A stretch of DNA of 64,000 nucleotides from Streptomyces sp. NBRC 109706 (GTDB lineage: Bacteria > Actinomycetota > Actinomycetes > Streptomycetales > Streptomycetaceae), in the NCBI RefSeq assembly GCF_000974485.1, contig NZ_BBOM01000006.1, forward strand, positions 434,001 through 498,000, given 5' to 3'. The notes beneath the pieces were generated by a model. That model worked only from the letters and a program-made list of their open reading frames with translations. It made no database searches and was not told the DNA's origin. The translations under genes and the position numbers were made by a program. Positions 52,425 to 63,349 of the stretch are shown here, piece after piece (within the stretch, counting starts at the first letter, position 1; each line of letters starts with the position of its first letter).

Positions 52425-53784
52425 GACGCTCCCGCCCCGGCGCCCGCGTCCAGCGTTGATCCGCCCAGCTGGTGCCGGTCCGCTCCGCCGCCCCGCTCCC
52501 GCCGGACGGCGGGGGAGTCCCCCGCCCGGGCGGCTGGCCGGAAGCCGCCGGCTCCGCACCGCCACGGTCGGCGCTCACCACCAGAGCGGCCAGCAGCGTG
52601 GTCACCGGCACCGAGGCCACCAGACCGATCGAACCGACCAGCGTGCGCACGATCTCCTCGGCCACCAACTCGCTGAACGCCACCGTCTCCACGCCGCTGC
52701 GCGCGATGCTGAACAGCAGCAGAAGCGGCAGCGCCGCGCCCGCGTAGGCCAGCACCAACGTGTTCACCACGGACGCGATATGGTCCCGCCCGATCCGCAT
52801 CGCCGCACCGTAGAGCTGACGCCAACCCGCCGTCGGACTGGCCAGTTTCAGCTCCCAGACGGCGGAGGTCTGGGTCACCGTCACATCGTCGAGCACCCCG
52901 AGTGAACCGATCAGGATGCTTGCCAGCAGCAGCCCCTTGATCTCGATCCCGGGATAGAGGTTGTGCACCAGACCGGTCTGGTCGTCGGTGTTTCCGGTCA
53001 GATGTGCCCACCCGATAAACAGGGAACCCAGCACACCGATCAACAACAGCGACACCAACGTGCCCAACACGGCAACGGACGTACGCGCGTTGATCCCGTG
53101 ACACAGATAGAGCGTCACCAACATGATCACGCTGCCGCCGATCACCGCCACCAGCAGCGGGTTCGAGCCATGGAGCACCGCCGGCAGGATGAACAGCGTC
53201 AGCACCAGGAAGCTCGCCACCAGTCCGACCAGCGCCAGCAGCCCACGCATCCGCCCCACCGCGACCACCACCAGCGCGAAGAGCGCGGCCAGCAGCAACA
53301 TCGGCACCTTGCGGTCCACATCGACGACGCTGTACTGCAACTCCTCGGGCGCCTCCGGGGCATAGGCGACCACCACGCCCTGCCCCTCGTGGAAGCGTTT
53401 GGTGGCGTCCGGCGGCACCACCTCGGTGAAGGTGCGTCCGGCGTCGGGGCCGCTGGTCACCTCGACGGTCGCCTGCTCACAGGCGCCCGTGACACTCTCC
53501 GGCACCTGGACCCCGAGGTCGGCGCAGGGCCGCTCCACCAGCTCGGTCACCCGGGCATCCTCGTGCTGTTGGTCGAAACCGACGCCGGTCCGCTCGTCCT
53601 GCTCGGGTGCGCCCCCGGGCCACAGCCAGACCAGGCCGACGGCCATCAGCACGCCGAACGGGATCAGCACGGCGGCTATCACCCGCCGCAGATGCGCGGA
53701 GACGGGGGCGGCGGGGCCGTGCTGATGGGTGTGGCCATGGGGGTGCGCCTGGGGATTGCTCAGGGGATCATCGGGTGCGGTCAC
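52393..53784 (-). CDS. YibE/F family membrane protein
   Basis: The protein of about 463 residues has an N-terminal helix, an extracytoplasmic domain with cysteines (ERPCADLG, TGACEQATV) and about eight membrane helices with DVDRKVPMLLLAALFAL and GVLDDVTVTQTSAVWEL, as in YibE/YibF. A His-rich N-terminus (HPHGHTHQHG) could bind metal, though this is speculation. GTG at 53784 is used because AGGTGAT lies 9 bases upstream. It diverges from the thiC riboswitch. Confidence 0.85.
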   Translation of the reverse strand: MTAPDDPLSNPQAHPHGHTHQHGPAAPVSAHLRRVIAAVLIPFGVLMAVGLVWLWPGGAPEQDERTGVGFDQQHEDARVTELVERPCADLGVQVPESVTGACEQATVEVTSGPDAGRTFTEVVPPDATKRFHEGQGVVVAYAPEAPEELQYSVVDVDRKVPMLLLAALFALVVVAVGRMRGLLALVGLVASFLVLTLFILPAVLHGSNPLLVAVIGGSVIMLVTLYLCHGINARTSVAVLGTLVSLLLIGVLGSLFIGWAHLTGNTDDQTGLVHNLYPGIEIKGLLLASILIGSLGVLDDVTVTQTSAVWELKLASPTAGWRQLYGAAMRIGRDHIASVVNTLVLAYAGAALPLLLLFSIARSGVETVAFSELVAEEIVRTLVGSIGLVASVPVTTLLAALVVSADRGGAEPAASGQPPGRGTPPPSGGSGAAERTGTSWADQRWTRAPGRERPTSHRRRRKR

Positions 53785-53863
53785 CTTCCGATCATCACCT
53801 AAGAAACCGGGCCCTCTGTTCATCACGGCCGGTGTGCCCTTAGCGTGGAGGGGCACGACATGT

Positions 53864-55611
<1,748 letters not shown>

Positions 55612-55630
55612 CGCGTACCTGCGACTGATG

Positions 55631-55662
55631 GGGCGGGCCCGAAGCCCCGCTTCGGCCCGCCC
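55631..55662 (+). terminator. Hairpin terminator after thiC
   Basis: GGGCGGGCC-(C)-GAAG pairs with CTTCGGCCCGCCC around a 5-base loop, with one bulged C. It begins 20 bp after the thiC stop. Confidence 0.8.
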
Positions 55663-55796
55663 GGTCGGCGCACCGGCGACGCGATTTACGGTGATTTGTT
55701 CGTGAACTGCCGGCCGTGACCGGCCCCGACGACCAACCGTGCCGGCCCACCGCCCTGACCGGCCGATGTTACTTATCGTAGTCGTGCAACCAAAGG

Positions 55797-57794
55797 GTGG
55801 GGCTCGCGCGTCTTCAAGATGTGTTCCCACTACCCAGCCAGGGGCAGCGCCCCGTGCTCACCGGCCACATGGTGGTCTGTGGCGATGACGCGTTAGCCGT
55901 TCGGCTCGCCGCCGAGTTGCACGATGTCTATCGGGAGCGCGTCACCCTGGTGGTGCCCGCGACGGACGGTGCCGGTGGGGGGTCGGGGGCCGTGATGGGG
56001 CGGGCGCGGGTCTCGGCGTTGCTGGGGCGGGTCTCCGCCGCCGTGATCCGCCCGTCCGCCGGATCGGCGCCGGCCGCCGACGACACCACCGGCGGCGGCA
56101 TCCGGATGCCCATAGGCGAGATGAGCGCCGACGAGCCCACCGAGGAGGTGCTGCTGCGCGCCGGCGTCGCCCATGCCACCGCGCTCGCCCTGGTCTACGA
56201 CGACGACGAGACCAATCTGCGCGGCGCGTTGGCCGCCCGTCGGCTCAATCCGCAGCTCCGTCTGGTGATCCGGCACTACAACCGCCGCCTCGGGGAGCAT
56301 CTGGCCCAACTGCTCGACCAGGCCGCCGCGGTGGCCCTGCCCGGGCTCGATCCGACCACCCTGGACGCCTCCACCACGGTGCTCTCGGACGCCGACACGG
56401 CCGCGCCCGCGCTGGCCGCCACCGCCGTGGCCGGCACCCGCAAGGTGGTGCAGGCCGACGGCCTGCTGTTACGCGCGGTGGAGCGCACCCCGCCGGCCAG
56501 CGGCGAGATCGCCGACCCCGGGCTGTGCACCCTCGCGCTGCTCTCCTCCACCGTCAACGACCCGGCTGGCGCCGAGGGTTCGGACAGCAGCGGTTCGCAG
56601 GGGCCCCAACTGCTGCCCGACGACCAGGAGGTGGGGGCGGCCACCGGCCGGGGCACCGTGGTGCTGGAGACGGTGGCACACACCGGGCGCAGCCTGCCGC
56701 CGCGCCGGTTGGCCAGGCGTAGCGCCCCGCTGGCGGAGATCTTCTCCCGGCGGCTGCGGCTCTCCCTGCTCGGCGTCGCCATCGCGGTCTTCGGGCTGGC
56801 GTTGGCGCTGTGGCGGACCACGGACCACCATGTGCTGCACGCGGCCTATCTGACGCTGCTCGATCTGTTCGCCATCGGCGACCCGGCCGTGGACGAGCCC
56901 GTTCCCCGGCAGACCATCCAACTGGTGTCGGGGCTCGTGGGGTTGGCGCTGCTGCCGATCCTGATCGCGGGCGCGCTGCAGGCGTTCGGCGCCTTCCGTG
57001 GCTCGACCAACCTGCCGCGCCCACCGCGCGGCCTCTCCGGCCATGTGGTGCTGCTCGGCCTCGGGAAGATCGGCAGCCGGGTGCTGGAGCGGCTGCGCGA
57101 GATGGACATCCCGGTGGTGTGTGTGGAGGAGGATCCGGAGGCCAGGGGCATCCCGCTGGCCCGCAGGCTCCAGGTGCCCGTGGTGCTCGGCGATGTCACC
57201 CAGGAGGATGTGCTGGAGTCGGCGAAGATCCATCGGGCGCGTGCCCTGTTGGCGCTGACCAGCGAGGACGCCACCAATCTGGAGGCGGCGCTCTATGCCA
57301 GGGGCATCAAGCCGGATCTGCGGGTGGCCCTTCGACTGTACGACGACGACTTCGCCACCGTGGTCTACCGCACGTTGCGGGCGGCCCACCCGGAGGCGCT
57401 CACGCGGAGCCGGAGCGTGTCCACGCTGGCGGCGCCTGCGTTCGCCAGCGCCATGATGGGCCGGCAGATCCTGGGCGCGATACCGGTCGAACGCAAGGTG
57501 CTGCTCTTCGCGGCGCTCGATGTGGCGGGCTTCCCGCAGTTCCACGGCCGTACGGTGGCCGAGGCGTCGCGGCCCGGAGCCTGGCGGGTGCTCGCCCTCG
57601 ACACCGCCGAGCCGGCCGATCGCCAGCCGGATCTCACGGCGTTCCGCTCGGAGAGCGGCCGCCCCCAGCCGGCCGGCCTGCTGTGGGACCTCCACCCGGG
57701 GTATGTGCTGCGCGCCGAGGACCGGGTGGTGGTGGCCGCGACCAGACGTGGCCTGGCCGAGCTGCTGGGCCGGGGCGGTTCGGGCCCGCGCTGA
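55797..57794 (+). CDS. CASTOR/TrkA-like ion channel protein with two TTA codons
   Basis: The 665-residue protein has two Rossmann/RCK-type NAD-binding regions, N-terminal (about 24-180) and C-terminal (about 405-540, VVLLGLGKIGSRVLERLREMDI). These flank two or three membrane helices (about 325-395) with a pore-like segment between. This architecture recalls CASTOR/POLLUX and TrkA-gated potassium or calcium channels. Codons 33 and 225 are TTA (55893-55895 and 56469-56471), which in Streptomyces depend on the bldA tRNA. GTG at 55797 is used; the true start may be slightly downstream. Confidence 0.82.
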   Translation: MGLARLQDVFPLPSQGQRPVLTGHMVVCGDDALAVRLAAELHDVYRERVTLVVPATDGAGGGSGAVMGRARVSALLGRVSAAVIRPSAGSAPAADDTTGGGIRMPIGEMSADEPTEEVLLRAGVAHATALALVYDDDETNLRGALAARRLNPQLRLVIRHYNRRLGEHLAQLLDQAAAVALPGLDPTTLDASTTVLSDADTAAPALAATAVAGTRKVVQADGLLLRAVERTPPASGEIADPGLCTLALLSSTVNDPAGAEGSDSSGSQGPQLLPDDQEVGAATGRGTVVLETVAHTGRSLPPRRLARRSAPLAEIFSRRLRLSLLGVAIAVFGLALALWRTTDHHVLHAAYLTLLDLFAIGDPAVDEPVPRQTIQLVSGLVGLALLPILIAGALQAFGAFRGSTNLPRPPRGLSGHVVLLGLGKIGSRVLERLREMDIPVVCVEEDPEARGIPLARRLQVPVVLGDVTQEDVLESAKIHRARALLALTSEDATNLEAALYARGIKPDLRVALRLYDDDFATVVYRTLRAAHPEALTRSRSVSTLAAPAFASAMMGRQILGAIPVERKVLLFAALDVAGFPQFHGRTVAEASRPGAWRVLALDTAEPADRQPDLTAFRSESGRPQPAGLLWDLHPGYVLRAEDRVVVAATRRGLAELLGRGGSGPR

Positions 57795-58106
57795 GCGGGC
57801 CGCCCCGTCGGGGGAGGGCCAGCCGCCACGAGCCGGGGTCGAGGTCGCCGAGTGGGCAGGGAGGGTGATCTCGCCGTGCCGCGCCCGGAGTTGCCGGCGC
57901 TGATCGGCGCAGTCGACGATCCGCCCCGTGACGGCCGCGCTGCCGTTCCTCCGTCCCGTCCGGTAACCACCCAACCCAGGGCGGGCGCGGGGCCGTTGTC
58001 AGTGCCGGGTGTCATCATCGGAAGTCCGCACCCGATCCCGCCGCCCGGCTCTCCAGCGCCCGGCGTTCCCGCACCTCGGGCCCGTCCCAGAACCTCAGGA
58101 ATGATG
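57795..58106. other. Intergenic region upstream of the UvrA-like gene
   Basis: This 312-bp GC-rich stretch separates the channel gene from the UvrA-like gene. The frame is open in it, but codons show no homology to the UvrA family and no ribosome-binding site precedes an earlier start. I recognise no RNA or repeat in it. Confidence 0.5.
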
Positions 58107-60413
58107 ATGTCCGCCGAGCAGTCACCCCAGCATCTGTCCGAACCGTCCGGCTCGTTCGCCGCCGACCAGCACGATCAGATCCAGGTGCGGGGCGCCCGGG
58201 AGAACAACCTGCGCGATGTCTCGCTGGACATCCCCAAGCGTCGGCTGACGGTCTTCACCGGAGTCTCGGGGTCCGGGAAGTCCTCCCTTGTCTTCGGGAC
58301 CATCGCGGCCGAGTCCCAGCGGCTGATCAACGAGACCTACACCGCGTTCATCCAGTCGTTCATGCCCAGCCAGGGGCGTCCGGACGTCGACGGGCTGCAC
58401 AACCTCAGCGCCGCCATCGTCGTCGACCAGGAGCGGATGGGCGTCAACTCCCGTTCCACCGTGGGCACGGTCACCGACGCCTACACGATGCTGCGGATCA
58501 TCTTCAGCCGCCTCGGCACCCCGCATATCGGCACCTCGACCAGGTTCAGCTTCAACAGCGCCGAGGGCATGTGCCCCCGGTGCGAGGGCATCGGCGAGGT
58601 CAGCAGGATCGATGTCGACCAACTGGTCGACCGCGAGCTGTCCATGCGGGACGGCGCGATCACGGTGCCCGGGTTCGAGGTGGACTCCTGGTACTGGCAG
58701 GTGATGGCCGGCTCCGGGCTCTACGACCCCGACACCCCGCTCAAGGACTTCACCGAGACCGAGTGGGAGGACTTCCTCCACAAGCCGACCACCAAGATCA
58801 AGGTCGGCACCAGCAACATCACCTACGAGGGCCTGGTCACCAAGGTCCAGCGGATCTATCTCAGCAAGGACCGGGAGTCCATGCGCCCGGGGCTGCGGGC
58901 CTTCGTCGACCGGGCCGTGGTCTTCGCCGAGTGCCCCTCCTGCGGGGGCAGCAGGCTCAACGAGGCGGCGCTCGGCTGCACCATCGACGGCGTCAACATC
59001 GCCCGCTGCTCGTCGATGCAGATCAACCAACTCGCCGATTTCGTCGGGGGGTTGCGGGCGCCCGAGGTGGCGCCGCTGCTGATATCGCTGCGGCAGCTGC
59101 TGGATTCGCTGGTGGAGATCGGGCTCGGCTATCTCAGCCTGGACCGCCCCTCCTCCACGCTCTCCGGGGGCGAGTCGCAGCGGGTCAAGATGGTGCGTCA
59201 TCTGGGGTCCAGCCTCACCGACATCACCTATGTCTTCGACGAGCCCACCACCGGGCTGCACCCGCATGACATCCAGCGGATGAACGCCCTGCTGCTGCGG
59301 CTGCGCGACAAAGGCAACACCGTGCTGGTGGTGGAGCACAAGCCCGAGGTGATCGCGATTGCCGACCATGTGGTCGATCTGGGGCCCGGCGCGGGCACGG
59401 ACGGCGGTCGGATCTGTTACGCGGGCCCGCTCGACGGGCTGCGCACCTCGGGCACGCTCACCGGCCGGCATCTGGAGCACCACGTCGGTCCCAAGGTCTC
59501 GGTGCGCCGGCCCACCGGCCGGCTGTCGATCGCCGGCGCCAAGCTGCACAACCTCCAGGACGTGCATGTGGACATCCCGACCGGCGTTCTCACGGTGGTC
59601 ACCGGCGTCGCCGGCTCAGGGAAGAGCTCGCTGATCCATGGCTCGCTGCCCGGCCGGGAGGGCGTGGTGGTCGCGGACCAGACGCCGATCCGCGGCTCCC
59701 GCCGGTCCAACCCCGCCACCTACACGGGGCTGTTGGGCCCGATCCGCAACGCCTTCGCGAAGGCCAACGGCGTCAAGCCGGCGCTTTTCAGTGCGAACTC
59801 GGCCGGTGCCTGCCCCAACTGCAACGGCCTCGGCCTGGTCTACACGGATCTGGCCATGATGGCGGGCGTCGCCTCCGTCTGCGAGGAGTGCGGGGGCAAA
59901 CGATTCACGGCCGAGGTCCTCGGCTACCGGCTGCGCGGCAGGAGCATCAGCGATGTGCTGGACATGTCGATAGCCGAGGCGCACACGTTCTTCCCCTCCG
60001 GCCAGGCCGAGGTCATCCTGGGGCGGCTGAACGATGTGGGCCTCGGCTATCTGCGGCTCGGTCAACCGTTGACCACCCTCTCCGGGGGCGAACGACAGCG
60101 GCTCAAGCTCGCCATCCATATGGCGGAGCGCGCGGCCATCTACGTTCTGGACGAGCCCACCACCGGTCTGCATCTGGCCGATGTCGATCAACTGCTGGCG
60201 CTGCTCGACCGGTTGGTGGATGCCGGCAACACGGTGGTGGTGATCGAGCATCATCTGGCCGTGATGGCGCACGCCGACTGGCTGATCGATCTGGGCCCGG
60301 GCGGCGGGCAGGAGGGCGGCCGGGTGATCTTCACCGGCACCCCGGCCGAGATGGTGGCGGAAGGCGACACCCGCACCGCCACCCACCTGCGGAGTTACGC
60401 CCGACGCGGCTGA
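58107..60413 (+). CDS. UvrA-like ABC protein lacking the UvrB-binding domain (DrrC-type)
   Basis: The 768-residue ABC-ATPase has two cassettes: Walker [10 protein letters not shown] (about 52-60) and GVAGSGKSS in the second half, signatures LSGGESQR and LSGGERQR, and two zinc modules (CPRC/CPSC, CPNC/CEEC). Only about 100 residues lie between the first Walker A and CPRC (156-159); the UvrB-binding insert of true UvrA is missing. This is the organisation of DrrC-like self-resistance proteins against DNA-intercalating drugs. The third of three tandem ATGs (58107) is chosen from AGGA spacing. Confidence 0.85.
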   Translation: MSAEQSPQHLSEPSGSFAADQHDQIQVRGARENNLRDVSLDIPKRRLTVFTGVSGSGKSSLVFGTIAAESQRLINETYTAFIQSFMPSQGRPDVDGLHNLSAAIVVDQERMGVNSRSTVGTVTDAYTMLRIIFSRLGTPHIGTSTRFSFNSAEGMCPRCEGIGEVSRIDVDQLVDRELSMRDGAITVPGFEVDSWYWQVMAGSGLYDPDTPLKDFTETEWEDFLHKPTTKIKVGTSNITYEGLVTKVQRIYLSKDRESMRPGLRAFVDRAVVFAECPSCGGSRLNEAALGCTIDGVNIARCSSMQINQLADFVGGLRAPEVAPLLISLRQLLDSLVEIGLGYLSLDRPSSTLSGGESQRVKMVRHLGSSLTDITYVFDEPTTGLHPHDIQRMNALLLRLRDKGNTVLVVEHKPEVIAIADHVVDLGPGAGTDGGRICYAGPLDGLRTSGTLTGRHLEHHVGPKVSVRRPTGRLSIAGAKLHNLQDVHVDIPTGVLTVVTGVAGSGKSSLIHGSLPGREGVVVADQTPIRGSRRSNPATYTGLLGPIRNAFAKANGVKPALFSANSAGACPNCNGLGLVYTDLAMMAGVASVCEECGGKRFTAEVLGYRLRGRSISDVLDMSIAEAHTFFPSGQAEVILGRLNDVGLGYLRLGQPLTTLSGGERQRLKLAIHMAERAAIYVLDEPTTGLHLADVDQLLALLDRLVDAGNTVVVIEHHLAVMAHADWLIDLGPGGGQEGGRVIFTGTPAEMVAEGDTRTATHLRSYARRG

Positions 60414-60623
60414 GCGGCGCCGGCTCCGCCCCCGCCCGCCCCGCGCCCGGGGGAGGGCGAGGCCGGCCCAGGGCGGCTTATCCGGTTGCGAACGCGCTTG
60501 GCCCCATGGGAACTTTCGGGCTGGCCTGGGCGTCTGCTGGGTAGGGGAATAGCGACTTCCGGCTCTGGCGGGCGCTGTCGCGGCGCGACCGTCGAGTGGG
60601 TGGGGCGATCGGGGAGGCTGCTT

Positions 60624-61235
60624 GTGTCCATGGAGTACTGGCAGGGGGGACAGCCGGGGTCGCCGTCCATGATGCGCGCGTCGGACAGCGATCGTGAGCG
60701 TGCCGCCGATGTTCTCAAGGCGGGCTTCGCGGAAGGCCGCCTGAGCAAGGACGAGTTCGACGCGCGGGTGAGCCGCCTGCAGCAGACCACCACCTATGCG
60801 GAGATCCAGCCGCTGCTCGCCGATCTCCCCCAGGGCCCCATGCCCGTGCCGTCGCCTCCCCCGGCGACGACGCCCTATCCGCCGACCGTCGCGCCGACGT
60901 TCGTCATCCAGCGGCCCCCGTTCCCCGGCCCCTACGGCCCGGCGTACGGCGGGCCGCCGCGTCCGATCTACCACGCGCCGCGTCCGCTGCCGTTCCCCCC
61001 GCCGCCCCAGACCAACGGCATGGCCGTGGCCGCCATGGTCTGCGGCATGTGTGGCTTCTTCACCTACGGGGTGACGGCCATCCCCGCCGTGATCCTGGGC
61101 CACTGCGCCCGGTCCAGGATCCGCCGCACCGGCGAGACCGGGGACGGCATGGCCAAGGGCGGCCTCATCATGGGCTATCTGGTGCTGTCCCTGATGACTG
61201 TCGGCATCACGCTGCTGGCGATCTTCGCCAGCTAG
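60624..61235 (+). CDS. DUF1707-DUF4190 membrane protein
   Basis: The 203-residue protein has an N-terminal DUF1707-type motif (MRASDSDRERAADVLKAGFAEGRLS...). A Pro-rich linker follows, then a C-terminal DUF4190-like pair of helices (AAMVCGMCGFFTYGVTAIPAVILGHCA; LIMGYLVLSLMTVGITLL). GGGAGG lies about 6 bases from the GTG at 60624; the ATG two codons on is possible. Function is unknown; DUF1707 proteins are common in actinomycetes. Confidence 0.8.
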   Translation: MSMEYWQGGQPGSPSMMRASDSDRERAADVLKAGFAEGRLSKDEFDARVSRLQQTTTYAEIQPLLADLPQGPMPVPSPPPATTPYPPTVAPTFVIQRPPFPGPYGPAYGGPPRPIYHAPRPLPFPPPPQTNGMAVAAMVCGMCGFFTYGVTAIPAVILGHCARSRIRRTGETGDGMAKGGLIMGYLVLSLMTVGITLLAIFAS

Positions 61236-61363
61236 CCGGATCCGGGCCTCGCCGGACACGTGCCAGGCCGAACACGAGCCGCGCCGGATCCGATCCGCGC
61301 CGGCGTCTTCCGGGGTTTCCGGTGCGCGTGCGGGCGTCGGCTGTCGCGGAGCATCATGGAGAG

Positions 61364-62170
61364 ATGCCCGAGGGAGACACGGTCTGGCTGACCGCACGCC
61401 GGCTGGACGAGGCGCTGCGCGGCCGGACGCTGGTCCGGTGCGATCTGCGGGTCCCCCGGCTGGCCACGGTCGATCTGCGTGGGCGGGCCGTGCGGGAGGT
61501 CGTCCCACGCGGCAAGCATCTGCTGACCCGGGTCGAGGGCAACGTCACCCTGCACTCCCATCTGCGGATGGACGGCGCCTGGCGGGTCTTCGACAACGGT
61601 GAGCGCTGGCGCGGCGGCCCTGGCCACCAGATCCGGGCCGTCCTCGGCAACGAGCAGCGGGTCGCGGTCGGCTACCGCCTCCCCGTGCTGGACCTGCTGC
61701 GCACCGACCGGGAGCAACGCGTCGTCGGACATCTCGGCCCCGACCTGCTGGGCCCCGACTGGGATCCGGAGGAGGCGCTGCGCCGGCTGCGCTCCCAACC
61801 GGAACGTCCACTCGGCGACGCCCTGCTCGACCAGCGCAACCTGGCCGGCATCGGCAATGTCTATCTGGCCGAACTCTGCTTCCTGGCCCGGGTCACCCCC
61901 TGGCTGCCCGTCGGCGAACTCGCCGAGCCCGAGGAGCTGTTGGCCACCGCCCAGCGGCTGCTCACGGCCAACAGGGAACGCTTCGACCGCATCACCACGC
62001 CGCCCGCCGAACGGCGCTCCCGGCTCCATGTCTACGGCCGCGCCGGCCGGCCCTGTCTGCGCTGCGGGACCCCGGTGCGGGTCACCGCCGACGCCCATGG
62101 CGAACCCGGCCGGGAACGCCCCACCTACTGGTGCCCGCACTGCCAACCCGGCCCGCCGCCCCCGCGCTGA
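61364..62170 (+). CDS. nei: Endonuclease VIII/formamidopyrimidine-DNA glycosylase family (Nei)
   Basis: This base-excision repair glycosylase has the MPEGDT N-terminus with catalytic Pro2-Glu3 and a helix-two-turn-helix (RNLAGIGNVYLAEL). The C-terminal zinc finger is CLRCGTPV...YWCPHC. Length is 268 residues. MPEGDT rather than MPELPE indicates the Nei2-type branch. GGAGAG precedes the ATG. Confidence 0.9.
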   Translation: MPEGDTVWLTARRLDEALRGRTLVRCDLRVPRLATVDLRGRAVREVVPRGKHLLTRVEGNVTLHSHLRMDGAWRVFDNGERWRGGPGHQIRAVLGNEQRVAVGYRLPVLDLLRTDREQRVVGHLGPDLLGPDWDPEEALRRLRSQPERPLGDALLDQRNLAGIGNVYLAELCFLARVTPWLPVGELAEPEELLATAQRLLTANRERFDRITTPPAERRSRLHVYGRAGRPCLRCGTPVRVTADAHGEPGRERPTYWCPHCQPGPPPPR

Positions 62171-62210
62171 GCGCGCGACCGCCGCCACCGGCCCGCCGCC
62201 CCCGCGCTGA
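62148..62210. repeat. 23-bp direct repeat spanning the nei stop
   Basis: The last 23 bp of nei, ending in its stop (62148-62170), are repeated exactly at 62188-62210, 40 bp apart. The copy therefore carries a second in-frame-looking end. Origin could be a local duplication. Confidence 0.75.
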
Positions 62211-62374
62211 CCGACGCTCCGGCGACCCCTCCGGTCAACCCTCTGACCAGGAGAAATGCCATGAATCACCGAGCGTACACATATGGTTCACCACCCGGTC
62301 ATCCGGCCTTATCCTGACCCGCTGATCAGGTGTTTACCGTCGCATAGATTCTGCCTACGGCTTCTGGAAACCTG

Positions 62375-63349
62375 GTGCCAAAACTCTCTGTGATCGTCAC
62401 CTGCCACAATGTGCAGGAGTTCCTCCCCACCACCCTGCGCGGACTGGCCCGGAACGCCGGTCCGGAGACGGAGTTCATCCTGGTGGATGACCGTTCCGTC
62501 GATGCGACGGGAGAGATCCTGGGCCGTGCCGAGGGGGAGCTGCCTCGGTCCAGAGTGATCAGGCACGCGACCAACCAGGGGATCTCCCAGGCCCGCAACA
62601 CCGGGATCGAGGCGGCCGGCGGCGCCTATGTCACCTTCCTGGACGGGGACGACTGGTACGCCCCCGGCTATCTCGGGGAGCTGGTCGCCGCGATCGAGGA
62701 ACTGGACTGCGATGTGGTGCGCACCGACCATGTGCAGTCGACCGAACGCAGGCGCACCGTGGTGCGCGCTCCCTCACCGCGCCGGGACGCGGCCTTCGAT
62801 CCCAGGGAGGCGATCGGCCCGGCCGACCGGAAGACCATGGTGGACTACCCCTTCGTCTGGGCCGGCATCTACCGCCGCGCGCTGCTCGACGAGCAGGAAC
62901 TGCGTTTCACCCCCGGCCTGCGGACCGCCGAGGACCGGTTGTTCACCTGGCAGTTGCATCTCCGCGCCCGCACGATGGCCACGGTGGGGCTGCTCGGCGT
63001 GTTCTACCGAAGGGGAGTGACCACGTCGTTGACGCAGATCAAGGACGAGCGGCAGTTGGACTTTCTGCCCGCCCACGACCAGATACTGGCCGAGGTGCAG
63101 GCCGACCACGAGAGCGAGCGTTTCCTGCCCAAGATCGTCCGCACCTACTGCGCGATGATCGCCTTCCATGCCGCCAACGCGGACGGCTATGAGCCGACCG
63201 CCGCTCGCCGGCTGCGTCGGGAGGCGGCGGCCGCCCTTCATCGCTTCCCGCCGGCACTGCTGGAACGCACGCTGACGGCGATGGGCGAGGAACGCGGGCG
63301 GGTGCTCCGCCGGTTGGCCGGCCGGAGCCGGAAGGCGGTCACCGCATGA
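62375..63349 (+). CDS. Family 2 glycosyltransferase
   Basis: The 324-residue GT-A enzyme has the start LSVIVTCHNVQEFLPTTLRGL, FILVDDRSVDATG for nucleotide-sugar binding, the DxD-like FLDGDDWYAPG and an ED(R) motif (TAEDRLFTWQL). It has no membrane helix. The start is GTG at 62375. Its stop overlaps the next start (ATGA), so it is coupled to the polysialyltransferase-like gene. It probably makes an extracellular glycan; the sugar is unknown. Confidence 0.9.
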   Translation: MPKLSVIVTCHNVQEFLPTTLRGLARNAGPETEFILVDDRSVDATGEILGRAEGELPRSRVIRHATNQGISQARNTGIEAAGGAYVTFLDGDDWYAPGYLGELVAAIEELDCDVVRTDHVQSTERRRTVVRAPSPRRDAAFDPREAIGPADRKTMVDYPFVWAGIYRRALLDEQELRFTPGLRTAEDRLFTWQLHLRARTMATVGLLGVFYRRGVTTSLTQIKDERQLDFLPAHDQILAEVQADHESERFLPKIVRTYCAMIAFHAANADGYEPTAARRLRREAAAALHRFPPALLERTLTAMGEERGRVLRRLAGRSRKAVTA

